Assembly (NCBI GenBank): GCA_947424995.1
Contig: CANDYO010000015.1
Location: 1-19,391 of the forward strand
Origin: Rickettsiales bacterium
GTDB lineage: Bacteria; Pseudomonadota; Alphaproteobacteria; Rickettsiales; CANDYO01
Direction: 5' to 3'
Length of the DNA: 19,391 bases
Shown here: positions 8,009 through 15,747 of the stretch, piece by piece
How positions within the stretch are numbered: position 1 is the stretch's first letter
How the letters are laid out: every line of letters starts with the position of its first letter
Translations under genes and position numbers: made by a program
Notes under the pieces: generated by a model
Told to the model about the DNA's origin: nothing
What the model saw: the letters and a program-made list of their open reading frames with translations, nothing else
Databases searched by the model: none

Positions 8009-8861
8009 AAAAATTTACCTCTTGCTTATTTGGCAAATATTTGAGTGCTTTATTAGCTTCTTTTATTAAAAAGGATAGCTCTGGGATCTGTGCATCCCAT
8101 TCTAATAAAGTATGAACAGAGCCGAATCTTTTTATTGCGTGAGCATAGAGCTCCCATACTTCTTTACATACCTTATTATCGTGAGTGTCTATTAATATAG
8201 TCTGATCTTTAGCAATTATCTTAGCTGAATGACCGGCTAAGTGGATTTCTTTAACTAAAGCTTTAGGAATAGAGTCAATATATTTTTTAGCATCCCATCC
8301 GTGATTTGAACATGAAACAAAAATATTATTGATATCTAGAAGAATTTTAGCGCCAGTGCGCTCACAGAGAGTAACTAAAAAATCTATTTCTTTTTGATTG
8401 CTAGATCCATATTCCAGATATGAAGATGGATTTTCGATTAGAATCTCTCGCTCTAAATAATCTTGAGCTAAATTCACGTTATCACAAAAAATATTTAGGC
8501 TTTCGTCGGTATATGGAATGGGTAATAAATCTGGCATATAAACATCGCCTATACGGCTCCATGACAAATGCTCAGAAATTAGAAATGGATCAACTCGTTT
8601 AATTAGTCGCTTTAAAGATTTTAGATGATCTATGGAAATATTATCTGCTGAACCAAGTGAAAGCCCGATACCATGCAAGCTTATCGGATAATGTTCTCTG
8701 ATAGCGCAAAGCATATCAATAGCAGGGCCGCTCTTGTAAAAAAAATTCTCACTGTGAACTTCAAACCATCCAATAGAGGGGAGTTCCTCAAGTATTTGAC
8801 TATAATGAGGATGGCGCAGCCCAATGCCTATGAGAGGGTTCGAAGTCACAATTTGTACCAA
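8001..8861 (-). CDS. bufB: DUF692 multinuclear non-heme iron oxidase (MNIO), bufferin-modifying enzyme
   Basis: MNIO enzymes use two or three iron ions to oxidise cysteines in RiPP precursors; bufferin enzymes form thiooxazole groups. The 286-residue TIM-barrel shows the family's metal and active-site blocks: 'WFEVHSENF' (32-40), 'HGIGLSLG' (63-70), 'SEHLSWS' (96-102), 'IENPSSY' (142-148), 'LLDINNI' (174-180), 'HLAGHS' (207-212), 'DTHD' (225-228) and 'LLEWD' (252-256). All ligand blocks appear intact. The start is unusual: a TGA lies only four codons upstream in frame, inside a repeat element, leaving TTG (8859-8861) or a GTG at codon 5 (8847-8849) as possible starts, with GAGAAA as the only weak ribosome site. 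It overlaps bufC and follows bufA after 154 bp. Confidence 0.92.
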   Translation of the reverse strand: MVQIVTSNPLIGIGLRHPHYSQILEELPSIGWFEVHSENFFYKSGPAIDMLCAIREHYPISLHGIGLSLGSADNISIDHLKSLKRLIKRVDPFLISEHLSWSRIGDVYMPDLLPIPYTDESLNIFCDNVNLAQDYLEREILIENPSSYLEYGSSNQKEIDFLVTLCERTGAKILLDINNIFVSCSNHGWDAKKYIDSIPKALVKEIHLAGHSAKIIAKDQTILIDTHDNKVCKEVWELYAHAIKRFGSVHTLLEWDAQIPELSFLIKEANKALKYLPNKQEVNFYA

Positions 8862-8868
8862 TTTCTCG

Positions 8869-8990
8869 CGTCATCCTTGGCCGAAGGCCGAGGATTCAGT
8901 AAAAATCTCTTAAAATCATTGAGCTTTAAGGCTTTTAAAAGAATTCAACTGGATCCTCGCCACTAGCTAGCGCTATCGGCAAGGATGACG
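8869..8990 (+). repeat. Dispersed palindromic repeat, copy A
   Basis: This 122-bp segment starts CGTCATCCTTGGCCGAAGGC and ends in AAGGATGACG, so its ends are inverted repeats; an inner pair (CGAGGATTC and GGATCCTCG) is also inverted, and GGCC-GAA-GGCC makes a small hairpin. It aligns along its whole length in the same orientation with the copy at 19044-19163; clear similarity continues to about 9008. It occupies nearly all of the gap between bufA and bufB. It probably is a small non-autonomous element similar in style to rickettsial palindromic elements. Confidence 0.85.
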
Positions 8991-9015
8991 GCCTTGCATG
9001 TTTTAAATAGAAATT

Positions 9016-9312
9016 TTAGCTCGCGCCTTCAATTTTTTCTTTGATATCTTTATCTACGCCGCTAAAATCACCAGCGTTAATTTTAACGCATTCACCTTTT
9101 GGCACCATAATCCAAGCACTAGGATCGCCAGCTTTATTTTGCCCAGCGCAAGAAACTCCAGCTGATTTACAATCTGATTTATGGGCTTTAATTAAGCCTT
9201 TGCCGTTTTTATCAACTACTTTACATTGTTCCATTTCTACTTGAGCAAATGCTGATCCTGCGGTTAATGCTACGGCAGCTGCAACTGCTGTAAAAATATT
9301 TAGTTTTTTCAT
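9016..9312 (-). CDS. bufA: Bufferin-type RiPP precursor (DUF2282), secreted four-Cys peptide
   Basis: Bufferins are periplasm-directed metal-binding peptides whose core cysteines are modified by the MNIO enzyme; characterised members buffer copper. The 98 residues begin with a clear Sec signal peptide ('MKKLNIFTAVAAAVALTAGSAFA', cut after Ala23 is likely). The mature part holds exactly four Cys (30, 48, 55 and 75) and the family block 'CAGQNKAGDPSAWIMVPKGE' (55-74) ending at Cys75. An AAGGAG site lies 7 nt before the ATG. It is 20 bp downstream of a 69-residue gene and upstream of bufB, separated from the latter by a repeat. Call of the precursor family is strong; copper as its metal is known for relatives only. 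Confidence 0.92.
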   Translation of the reverse strand: MKKLNIFTAVAAAVALTAGSAFAQVEMEQCKVVDKNGKGLIKAHKSDCKSAGVSCAGQNKAGDPSAWIMVPKGECVKINAGDFSGVDKDIKEKIEGAS

Positions 9313-9332
9313 GTTATGTCTCCTTACGTTGT

Positions 9333-9542
9333 TTATAATGTAGATTCATATAGGCTTAAAATATCTCCTAAGCATTCTTCAATATCATCTTGACAATTAC
9401 CAAGCTGATTACAATCATTAGTAGTTATTCTAGTGAATAGATTATTGCATGTTGGTATGTCTGACTGAAATATACGTAAGCTCTCTATAGCCTGCGTAAT
9501 GTGAGATCGAATTCTATATATCTCCTTCTGAGTTAGTGTCAT
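9333..9542 (-). CDS. Small cysteine-containing protein of unknown function upstream of bufA
   Basis: I do not recognise this 69-residue protein. It is predicted mostly helical, acidic towards the C terminus, with four Cys at 32, 44, 50 and 57 ('TCNNLFTRITTNDCNQLGNC' covers the first three). It has no signal peptide and no membrane segment. Only 20 bp separate its stop from the bufA start and the two share a strand, so they are probably cotranscribed. Its own ribosome site (AGAGA) is weak. Being so short it could be spurious, but its position, ordinary codon use and Cys content favour a real gene linked to the bufferin operon. Confidence 0.6.
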   Translation of the reverse strand: MTLTQKEIYRIRSHITQAIESLRIFQSDIPTCNNLFTRITTNDCNQLGNCQDDIEECLGDILSLYESTL

Positions 9543-9632
9543 ATTTTAGTCTCTTTTTGATTCAAACTTAGTTGTTAAGGCTCGAGTATATATCAGCTAT
9601 TCTTAATAAATGATTAATGAGTATATAATTTA

Positions 9633-10154
9633 TTAAAGCTCACTATGAACAGCTGTTGTTATCGCTGGGCAACCACTTAAATGAGCTACATCTGGATAAG
9701 CTAAAACATCCTTAATAAATGAAGTTAAGTATGGAACACATGGATTGCTGGGCAGATAAGTAATCCTGTTGCCAGGATAGTTATTTACGTAATCATTGGC
9801 ATCGCCAAATAATTCTGGCATGCACCCAGTGGATGTATTATAGAGCTGCGTTGAGCTTGAATCTAGGAACGTCTTTAAGTAAGTTTGGCATTCGCTTATT
9901 ATATAAAAAGGAAGCAATGTAGGATTGGTAGCAGCATCTGGAACAAGCGCTTTAAAGCCCGTAATAATTTGCGCCTGGCATGAGCTAGGTGATTCAGTAA
10001 TAGCAACTCTCATTGCGTGAGCTAGCTGATCATTTAGTACATAACTACATTTTAAGACTGGAACTGTTGGAACTGGCGTAGGCTTAAGCACGGGTGCTGG
10101 AACTGGCTTAATAGTAGGTGTTGGTTTAATAGTAGGTGTCGCTTCTAAACTCAT
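9633..10154 (-). CDS. Pro-rich protein with apparent three-fold Cys-pair repeat, unknown function
   Basis: I do not recognise the family. Residues 5-35 form a Pro/Thr/Val linker with near repeats (TPTIKP twice, then PVLKPTPVPTVPVLK). The rest contains six Cys at 36, 59, 89, 111, 139 and 162, spaced 23, 30, 22, 28 and 23 residues. Three units of about 50 residues are suggested, each opening with C-x2-[YV]-L (CSYVL, CQTYL, CVPYL) and having a second Cys after Ser-Ser or a Ser/Thr-Gly pair (SSC, TGC, SGC). No signal peptide is evident. A strong AAGGAG (10162-10167) lies 7 nt before the ATG. It precedes the 69-residue gene and bufA on the same strand after 90 bp. Not clearly part of that operon. 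Confidence 0.75.
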   Translation of the reverse strand: MSLEATPTIKPTPTIKPVPAPVLKPTPVPTVPVLKCSYVLNDQLAHAMRVAITESPSSCQAQIITGFKALVPDAATNPTLLPFYIISECQTYLKTFLDSSSTQLYNTSTGCMPELFGDANDYVNNYPGNRITYLPSNPCVPYLTSFIKDVLAYPDVAHLSGCPAITTAVHSEL

Positions 10155-10255
10155 AATAAAACTCCTTAATTCAAATAATAATATTTATATTAGGAGTAGT
10201 ATTAACTTATAAAAGCTAATCTTTAGTTAAGAGAAAAATAAACTAATTTTAGATT

Positions 10256-11768
10256 TTATTTATAATATTGTCGTCGATAGTTTAGCGCTTCAGCAATATG
10301 AGTTTTATTGATTTTGTCTTCCTCAGCTAAATCAGCGATTGAGCGAGCTAATTTCAAGATGCGGTTATACCCGCGCATTGATAATTTTATTTTCTCAGCG
10401 GCATTATTTAGTAATAGCCTAGCTTCAGGGGTAGGTTCGGCAAAATCTTTAATTAAGTTGCTATGTAATTCGGAATTATTTTTAATTCCGCAAAGCTCAT
10501 ATCTTTTAGCTTGTAGATCTTTAGCTTTTTGTACTCTTTGTGCAACTATTTGAGAGCTTTCAGATTCTTTGCTATTGATAATCTCATTGATAGAGCTGGT
10601 GTTTACTTCTAAATATATGTCAATACGGTCAAAGAATGGGCCAGAAATTTTGCTTTGATAATCAGTTCCGCAACGGGGAGCTTTATTGCACTGCCTTTCT
10701 CCATCACCTAAAAAACCGCAGCGACAAGGATTCATTGCTGCAATCAATTGAAATTTAGCAGGATAAGTAACGTGATAGTTAGCGCGTGAAATATTAACTT
10801 TACCATCTTCTAAAGGTTGCCTTAGCGAGTCCATTACTATTCTAGGGAATTCTGGTAATTCATCTAAAAATAATACACCATTATGAGCGAGAGAAATTTC
10901 ACCAGGCATTACTCGCTTATTGGCTCCGCCCCAACCATTGCTGGCATTGAGCAAGAATGATGAGAGGCCCTAAATGGGCGGATCGTTTTTAGGTTACCAT
11001 CATTTATTTCGCCGGCGATACTTGCTACCATGCTACATTCTAAAATTTCACTGCGGTCATTGCTGGTAGAATACTAGCCATTCTACTAGCAAGCATTGAT
11101 TTGCCAGCTCCAGGAGGGCCGGACATTAACATGTTGTGACCGCCGCTGGCCGCAATTTCTAGGGCACGTTTAGCTGTTTCTTGCCCTTTAATATCTTTTA
11201 GATCAAGCAAGTGGTTAAACGGTGTTTTATCTTCAATGATTTTTGGTTGGGCTATAGCTTGTCGAGCTTTTAAATGATTAATTAGTTGAACTAAATTACC
11301 AACCGCAACTATATTTGAATTAGCGGACCAAGCTGCTTCATGTCCATTTTTTTCAGGGCAAATAATTCCGTAATTACGTTCATTAGCTCCTATGGCAGCA
11401 GGCAATATTCCGTTAACTGCTATTAAACTTCCATCTAAAGCTAATTCACCTAAGATAAGATAATCTTTCGTTTCTTCAGCTTTCAGCACACCCATGTTAA
11501 TAAGTATACCAATTGCAATCGGCAAATCAAAATGACTACCTTCTTTTACTAAATCTGCAGGTGAAAGATTTACAATTATCCTTTGAGCTGGTAGCATTAA
11601 ACCAATTGAATGAAGAGATGCGCGAATACGTTCTCTGGATTCGGCAATTGTTTTGTCTGGCAAACCTACCAGAGAAAAGGCTGGCATTCCTGGAGAGAAA
11701 TGAACTTGAACATTAACATCTACTACTTCAATACCGTGGAAAGTAACTGTATTAATATGTGCAACCAT
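10256..11768 (-). pseudogene. comM: YifB/ComM-type Mg-chelatase-like AAA+ ATPase, broken by two frameshifts
   Basis: ComM/YifB is a hexameric AAA+ helicase that extends branch migration during natural transformation. The N-terminal part (11768-11040, 242 residues) has the Lon-S5-like domain and Walker A 'GPPGAGKS'; the C-terminal part (from about 10928 to 10256) has 'GVLFLDELPEF' (Walker B) and the 'AMNPCRCG' and 'GPFFDRIDIYLEV' blocks. Two single-base deletions separate them. The first is within 11049-11054: restoring one base continues 'EILECSMVASIAGEINDG'. The second is in a C-run at 10929-10932: one more base rejoins 'SMPAMVGGGANKRVMPGE'. The middle frame carries 'RPFRASHH', so the full ~505-residue family length can be rebuilt. 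Everything else looks conserved, so decay is recent, or the deletions are sequence errors. Confidence 0.85.
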
Positions 11769-11842
11769 AGCTTAAATCCTAATTTAAGGTATAAGTTATA
11801 TATTACTAATAACCCGACTGTTTAAATTTGTAAATTGATATT

Positions 11843-12304
11843 ATGAAACCTAAAAAAATATCGTCTGTTTTAATTAAAAAATATCCAAATCGTAGATTAT
11901 ATAATACTGAAATAAGTAGTTATGTAACCTTAGCTGATCTATTCCAAATGATTAAAAAAAATACTGATTTTAAGGTAATAGAAGCTAAAACTTCTGAAGA
12001 TATAACTCGTAATATTTTAACTCAAATTATTTTTGAGCAAGAAGCAAAAGGTTATAATTTATTACCGATCAGTTTTTTAAGACAAATTATTTGTTGTTAT
12101 AATGATCAGCAGCATAATATGTTGCCGATTTACTTAGAAACAATTATGCATAATTTTTCTAATAATCAAGATAAGCTTAGTAAACTTGCCTTAGATAACC
12201 CGATCAAAATTTTTGAAGATTTTAGTCGAAATAATGTTGAAATGATTGAGAATAGTTTTAATATGTTCTACAAAACATTCAACCTCGAAAAGAAGAGTGG
12301 CTAA
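11843..12304 (+). CDS. phaR: PhaR-type polyhydroxyalkanoate synthesis regulator
   Basis: PhaR binds both DNA and polyhydroxybutyrate and represses granule-associated genes. Of 153 residues, the N-terminal third is the PHB/PHA accumulation regulator DNA-binding domain: 'IKKYPNRRLYNTEISSYVTL' (11-30), then 'FKVIEAKTSEDITRNILTQI' (43-62). The region 63-115 matches the PHB-binding-type helical domain, and the C-terminal tail is helical. It is divergent from the comM pseudogene (74-bp gap) and its TAA is immediately followed by the hemF ATG, so the two are coupled. No PHA synthase or depolymerase gene lies in the window, so its target here is unknown. Confidence 0.88.
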   Translation: MKPKKISSVLIKKYPNRRLYNTEISSYVTLADLFQMIKKNTDFKVIEAKTSEDITRNILTQIIFEQEAKGYNLLPISFLRQIICCYNDQQHNMLPIYLETIMHNFSNNQDKLSKLALDNPIKIFEDFSRNNVEMIENSFNMFYKTFNLEKKSG

Positions 12305-13111
12305 ATGAGTAAACGAGAAGAAACAGCTGAGTGGTTCGCCCATTTAAGAGATTTAATTTGCGCTAAATTCGAAGAAATAGATGGAGTTGGTAAATTTACT
12401 CAAAAACTTTGGCAGCGCGCTGAAGGAGGCGGAGGTGTAATGTCCGTTATGAAGGGAAAAGTTTTTGAGAAAGTTGGAGTTAATGTTTCAACTGTGCATG
12501 GTGAATTTGCGCCTGAATTTCGCAAAGAAATTCCAGGCGCAGTAGAGGATCCTAGATTTTTTGCTACCGGTATTTCATTAGTGGCTCATATGTTTTCTCC
12601 ACTTGTTCCAGCAGTACATATGAATACTCGCTATATAGAAACCAGCAAAACTTGGTTTGGAGGAGGAGCTGATCTAAACCCGATGATTGAAAATGCTCAA
12701 GATACTCGTGAGTTTCATAAAGCTTTTGAAGAGGCTTGCAATCGGCATAATCCAGAATATTATCCGCGCTTTAAAAAATGGGCTGATGAATATTTTTATA
12801 TTAAGCATCGTGATGAAGCTAGAGGCGTTGGTGGTATTTTTTATGACTATATCAATAGCGGCAATTTTGAAGAAGATTTTGCCTTTACTAAAGATGTTGG
12901 TCAAGCTTTCTTAAATATTTATCCCAAAATAGTTTTAGCGCATAAAGATGAAACATGGACTGACGAACAAAGAGAAATTCAATTGCGCAAACGTGGTCGT
13001 TATACTGAATTTAACCTGGTTTATGACCGTGGTACTCGTTTTGGATTTATGACTGGTGGTAACACTGAAGCTATTTTGATGTCATTGCCGCCAATAGCTA
13101 AATGGGATTAG
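12305..13111 (+). CDS. hemF: Oxygen-dependent coproporphyrinogen III oxidase
   Basis: Converts coproporphyrinogen III to protoporphyrinogen IX with molecular oxygen in haem synthesis. The 268 residues carry all family blocks: 'QRAEGGGGVMSVMKGKVFEK' (37-56), 'GVNVSTVHGEF' (58-68), 'VPAVHMNTRY' (101-110) with a metal-site His, 'WFGGGADLNP' (117-126), 'YYPRFKKWADEYFYIKHRDE' (152-171), 'ARGVGGIFYDY' (172-182) and 'GRYTEFNLVYDRGTRFGFMT' (231-250). The protein stops after 'SLPPIAKWD', without the ~25-residue tail of the E. coli enzyme; alphaproteobacterial HemF proteins usually end here, so I do not read it as truncated. It starts directly at the phaR stop. Presence implies at least partial haem synthesis under oxygen. 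Confidence 0.95.
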   Translation: MSKREETAEWFAHLRDLICAKFEEIDGVGKFTQKLWQRAEGGGGVMSVMKGKVFEKVGVNVSTVHGEFAPEFRKEIPGAVEDPRFFATGISLVAHMFSPLVPAVHMNTRYIETSKTWFGGGADLNPMIENAQDTREFHKAFEEACNRHNPEYYPRFKKWADEYFYIKHRDEARGVGGIFYDYINSGNFEEDFAFTKDVGQAFLNIYPKIVLAHKDETWTDEQREIQLRKRGRYTEFNLVYDRGTRFGFMTGGNTEAILMSLPPIAKWD

Positions 13112-13202
13112 CTAGTTAAGGCTCAAGCAAGCTCGATATTAATTATTTCTTAACTTCTCTTAGTTAGAATTATGAGAATAAAATAATATGGAGAATTTAG
13201 GT

Positions 13203-13865
13203 ATGAGTAAAAACAAAGAGACTTTAGATGCCTCGTATATAAGATTAGGTATACCACAGGATAGTTCTAATAAAGAGATAAATGAAGTTTTTACAGAGAA
13301 GAAGGCGGCGCTTTTGGCAACATTAGGGCAAGTGCATGGAACAAGAGAGCAAACCGATGTCCTAGCTCAAGTTACTGAGGTAAACAATGCTTATAAAGTT
13401 ATTGATACTAGCATGGGTGGAGCATTATCAGCAGAAGCTAAGCAACAGGAACAAGTTCATACAGAAGTAGCTAAACCTCAGGTGAAAGCTACTAAACCTC
13501 AGGTGGAAGCAGCTAAGCCTCCTGTCGATATTAATCAAGATCATTATGTGACATTAGGTTTAAAGCCGGGAGAATCATTAACTCGTGAGCAAGCGCAAGC
13601 AGAGTATACAAAAGCACAAAGTAAGCCAGGAGAAGAAGCAAAATCTCGCATTAAAGCTATAAATGTGCTTGCCAGTCCAGAACGAAAAGCAGCTTATGAT
13701 ACTGCTATTTCTAATGCTGCTAAGTCTGCTGAAAAAAAAATAAGATTTCCTGTATTCAATAAAGTACAGAGTTTGATTCAGAATGTGGTCGGTAATAGAG
13801 CTGCTGGACCAGATAGTTCGCCTAAGGTTAATGGGGGTGGTCCTGTTAAGTCAAGGCAACAGTAG
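13203..13865 (+). CDS. Protein with two degenerate J-domain-like units lacking HPD
   Basis: The 220-residue protein has two DnaJ-like helical units: 'YIRLGIPQDSSNKEINEVF' (12-30) to 'VNNAYKVID' (about 60-68), and 'HYVTLGLKPGESLTREQAQ' (114-132) to 'INVLASPERKAAYD' (about 153-166). Both keep the J-domain opening and the 'AY/L-S-P-x-R-K-A-A-Y-D' closing helix, but neither has the HPD tripeptide needed to stimulate Hsp70. They are joined by a linker with three near repeats (AKPQV, TKPQV, AKPPV). The tail is basic and Gly/Pro-rich. The start is placed at 13203 because GGAG at 13190-13193 is spaced 9 nt from it; the ATG at 13188 overlaps that site. Function is unknown; a chaperone regulator or secreted effector is possible. 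It converges on the next gene with 7 bp between stops. Confidence 0.75.
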   Translation: MSKNKETLDASYIRLGIPQDSSNKEINEVFTEKKAALLATLGQVHGTREQTDVLAQVTEVNNAYKVIDTSMGGALSAEAKQQEQVHTEVAKPQVKATKPQVEAAKPPVDINQDHYVTLGLKPGESLTREQAQAEYTKAQSKPGEEAKSRIKAINVLASPERKAAYDTAISNAAKSAEKKIRFPVFNKVQSLIQNVVGNRAAGPDSSPKVNGGGPVKSRQQ

Positions 13866-13872
13866 ACTAGTT

Positions 13873-15639
13873 TCAATCATTCAGTAGCATATAATTGAGT
13901 AATGTAGATATTGCTAACACTGTATTTATTGCGGCCTGATTCTCTGCGTAATATTCTAGTATAGATGCCATCATGCTATCTTCAATGGGAGTAAAATCAC
14001 TATCAGCAATATAGCCTTCACTGCATTGATCGTAGATTGCATAAATTGCTCCAGCTACCCCTAAATATTTATTAAAATTACCATTTGTTTCTGTTTGTTC
14101 ACGGTAATTCAGCAGAGGGTAAGTATCAGTATTAGATTCAACCATATCAAATAGATTGTTAGTATCTTCTCGAATGTCTTCTTCGTTGGTGCCATTGCCT
14201 AAATAATTCGATACTTTAGATGCTACTTCAGCTTTAGAGGTTTTTGATAATAAATCGATTAGATCTTGTTTAGCTAGGTTAACTGGAGTTCTAAAATTAC
14301 ATGTGCCAATTTTTATATAAGTATATGATGGCATTTTTCCGCAATCACAATTTTGCTTAAAATAATAATCGGTCTTAGTCGCTGTTTTCCTTAAATCTTC
14401 TTGGCTTATTAAGTCATTAAAAGCCATACTTAAACTAACAAATGTGTTTAAGGCATATTGCCTTCCATCAATTACTTGATCTTCTGATAAGGTGATTACT
14501 TCTGAATCTTTTGGTAAAATATTAGCGATTTTATGAGTTATTAATTGAGAATGACAACTATATATAACTGCTTTAATAGGTTGATTATTGGTCTCTTGGA
14601 CTATTAGCTTAAATAAATTACTAGCTTTAACACTTGGTAAACCGACGCTTAAATATAGTTCAACATCTATGCTAAATTTAGTAGGGCGTCCGTGCATCAT
14701 TATATATATTTCATCTAGGTCTTGGAAACCTGTATTTTGTATTGATTTGGCAATATCTTGAAGGGTAATAAATTTATTTCTAGCATCTAATACTAAAACA
14801 TTATGCTTTTCTAAAAATAAATTTAGTATTAAATTAGATTGTGGAAAGGCACCTTCATTATCGTGGCCGTAGATTAAAAGAGATTTCTTCGTAGCATTAT
14901 TATGCTCTAACAGAAAATATTTTGAAGTAACGGTAGATTTTCCATTATCGGTGATTTGTGTGCCAACTGTTTTAGTCGTTTTAGACAATTCTAAACCTAA
15001 ATGTGATAATTTTATTGTTCTGGATAGTGTATTAGAATTGGTAAAAACTTCTCTTACGGCTTGAGCTTCATCATCGCTTTTAAATTTCCAAGCAGATTTA
15101 ACGCTTAGCATATATTCTGCGAACTTTGAATTTTGTTCAATTAGATATGGAGCATATTGGCCGTAATATATTTCATATTCTGTTTTCCACATATAAGGTT
15201 TGATAAAATAACTATTATATTGATTAAGAAGTGCATTTATACTTTCTAATTCTTTTTCTGTGAATACATGTTTAGAGCCAAAAAGAAAACTACGTAATAC
15301 ATATAAATCCGGCTCCAATATTTTGCCTTCATTAAATATAACTTTATCGCTTGATACGGTTTGTTGAATGAAATTATCGTATTCTATTTTATTATGTTTG
15401 TAGGCCTCTGCTAATATTTTTATAGATTGGTCAATGAACCTAACTCTAACTCCAAAAGCAGTATCTACTAAAAAATCTATTGATTCGAGATCTTCTATAA
15501 ATATTATTAAGTTTTGATAATTACCAATAGCTTCTGGTGTTATTGAATATATAAAAAAATTTCTATCATCGGAATGAGCATTCTTAGCTAGTTTCAAAAA
15601 TTCTAATTTATTTTGTTTATATAATTCTATTGAAAGCAT
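13873..15639 (-). CDS. Large protein of unknown function with a clan CD (caspase-fold) cysteine peptidase signature
   Basis: I do not recognise this 588-residue protein by family. Residues about 250-400 show alternating hydrophobic strands and helices: 'KKSLLIYGHD' (251-260), 'VLVLDARN' (281-288), 'DEIYIMMHGRP' (309-319), 'IKAVIYSCHSQL' (355-366), 'SEVITLSED' (379-387). A strand ending in His-Gly (His316) and the next strand ending in Ser-Cys (Cys362), 46 residues apart, is the catalytic layout of caspase-like clan CD peptidases (caspase, CHAT, C80). The N-terminal 240 residues are helical and unassigned. A Cys-rich patch 'CDCGKMPSYTYIKIGTC' (431-447) follows the putative catalytic domain. 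The C-terminal 80 residues are helical. No signal peptide is seen. The ribosome site is weak. A gene for a 200-residue helical protein precedes it by 108 bp on the same strand. Confidence 0.8.
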   Translation of the reverse strand: MLSIELYKQNKLEFLKLAKNAHSDDRNFFIYSITPEAIGNYQNLIIFIEDLESIDFLVDTAFGVRVRFIDQSIKILAEAYKHNKIEYDNFIQQTVSSDKVIFNEGKILEPDLYVLRSFLFGSKHVFTEKELESINALLNQYNSYFIKPYMWKTEYEIYYGQYAPYLIEQNSKFAEYMLSVKSAWKFKSDDEAQAVREVFTNSNTLSRTIKLSHLGLELSKTTKTVGTQITDNGKSTVTSKYFLLEHNNATKKSLLIYGHDNEGAFPQSNLILNLFLEKHNVLVLDARNKFITLQDIAKSIQNTGFQDLDEIYIMMHGRPTKFSIDVELYLSVGLPSVKASNLFKLIVQETNNQPIKAVIYSCHSQLITHKIANILPKDSEVITLSEDQVIDGRQYALNTFVSLSMAFNDLISQEDLRKTATKTDYYFKQNCDCGKMPSYTYIKIGTCNFRTPVNLAKQDLIDLLSKTSKAEVASKVSNYLGNGTNEEDIREDTNNLFDMVESNTDTYPLLNYREQTETNGNFNKYLGVAGAIYAIYDQCSEGYIADSDFTPIEDSMMASILEYYAENQAAINTVLAISTLLNYMLLND

Positions 15640-15747
15640 AGCTTTAACTCAATCATTGTTTGTAAATGTTTAAAAAGATTGACTTTTATTAACCTAGTGT
15701 CTTCATTTTGTCAATATTAAATTTTTATCTTTAGTTAGATAACTTAA

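Noticed and set aside
8673..8966. 97-codon plus-strand frame crossing bufB and repeat copy A.
   Set aside because: It is antisense to conserved MNIO motifs and ends in a mobile repeat; no ribosome site supports it.
12305..13111. HemF appears about 25 residues short at the C terminus compared with E. coli.
   Set aside because: From memory, alphaproteobacterial HemF proteins usually end at the SLPPxxKW block; no remnant of the tail is visible in any frame downstream.
13188..13202. Earlier ATG at 13188 as the start of the J-like protein.
   Set aside because: It overlaps the GGAG ribosome site that is well spaced for the ATG at 13203.
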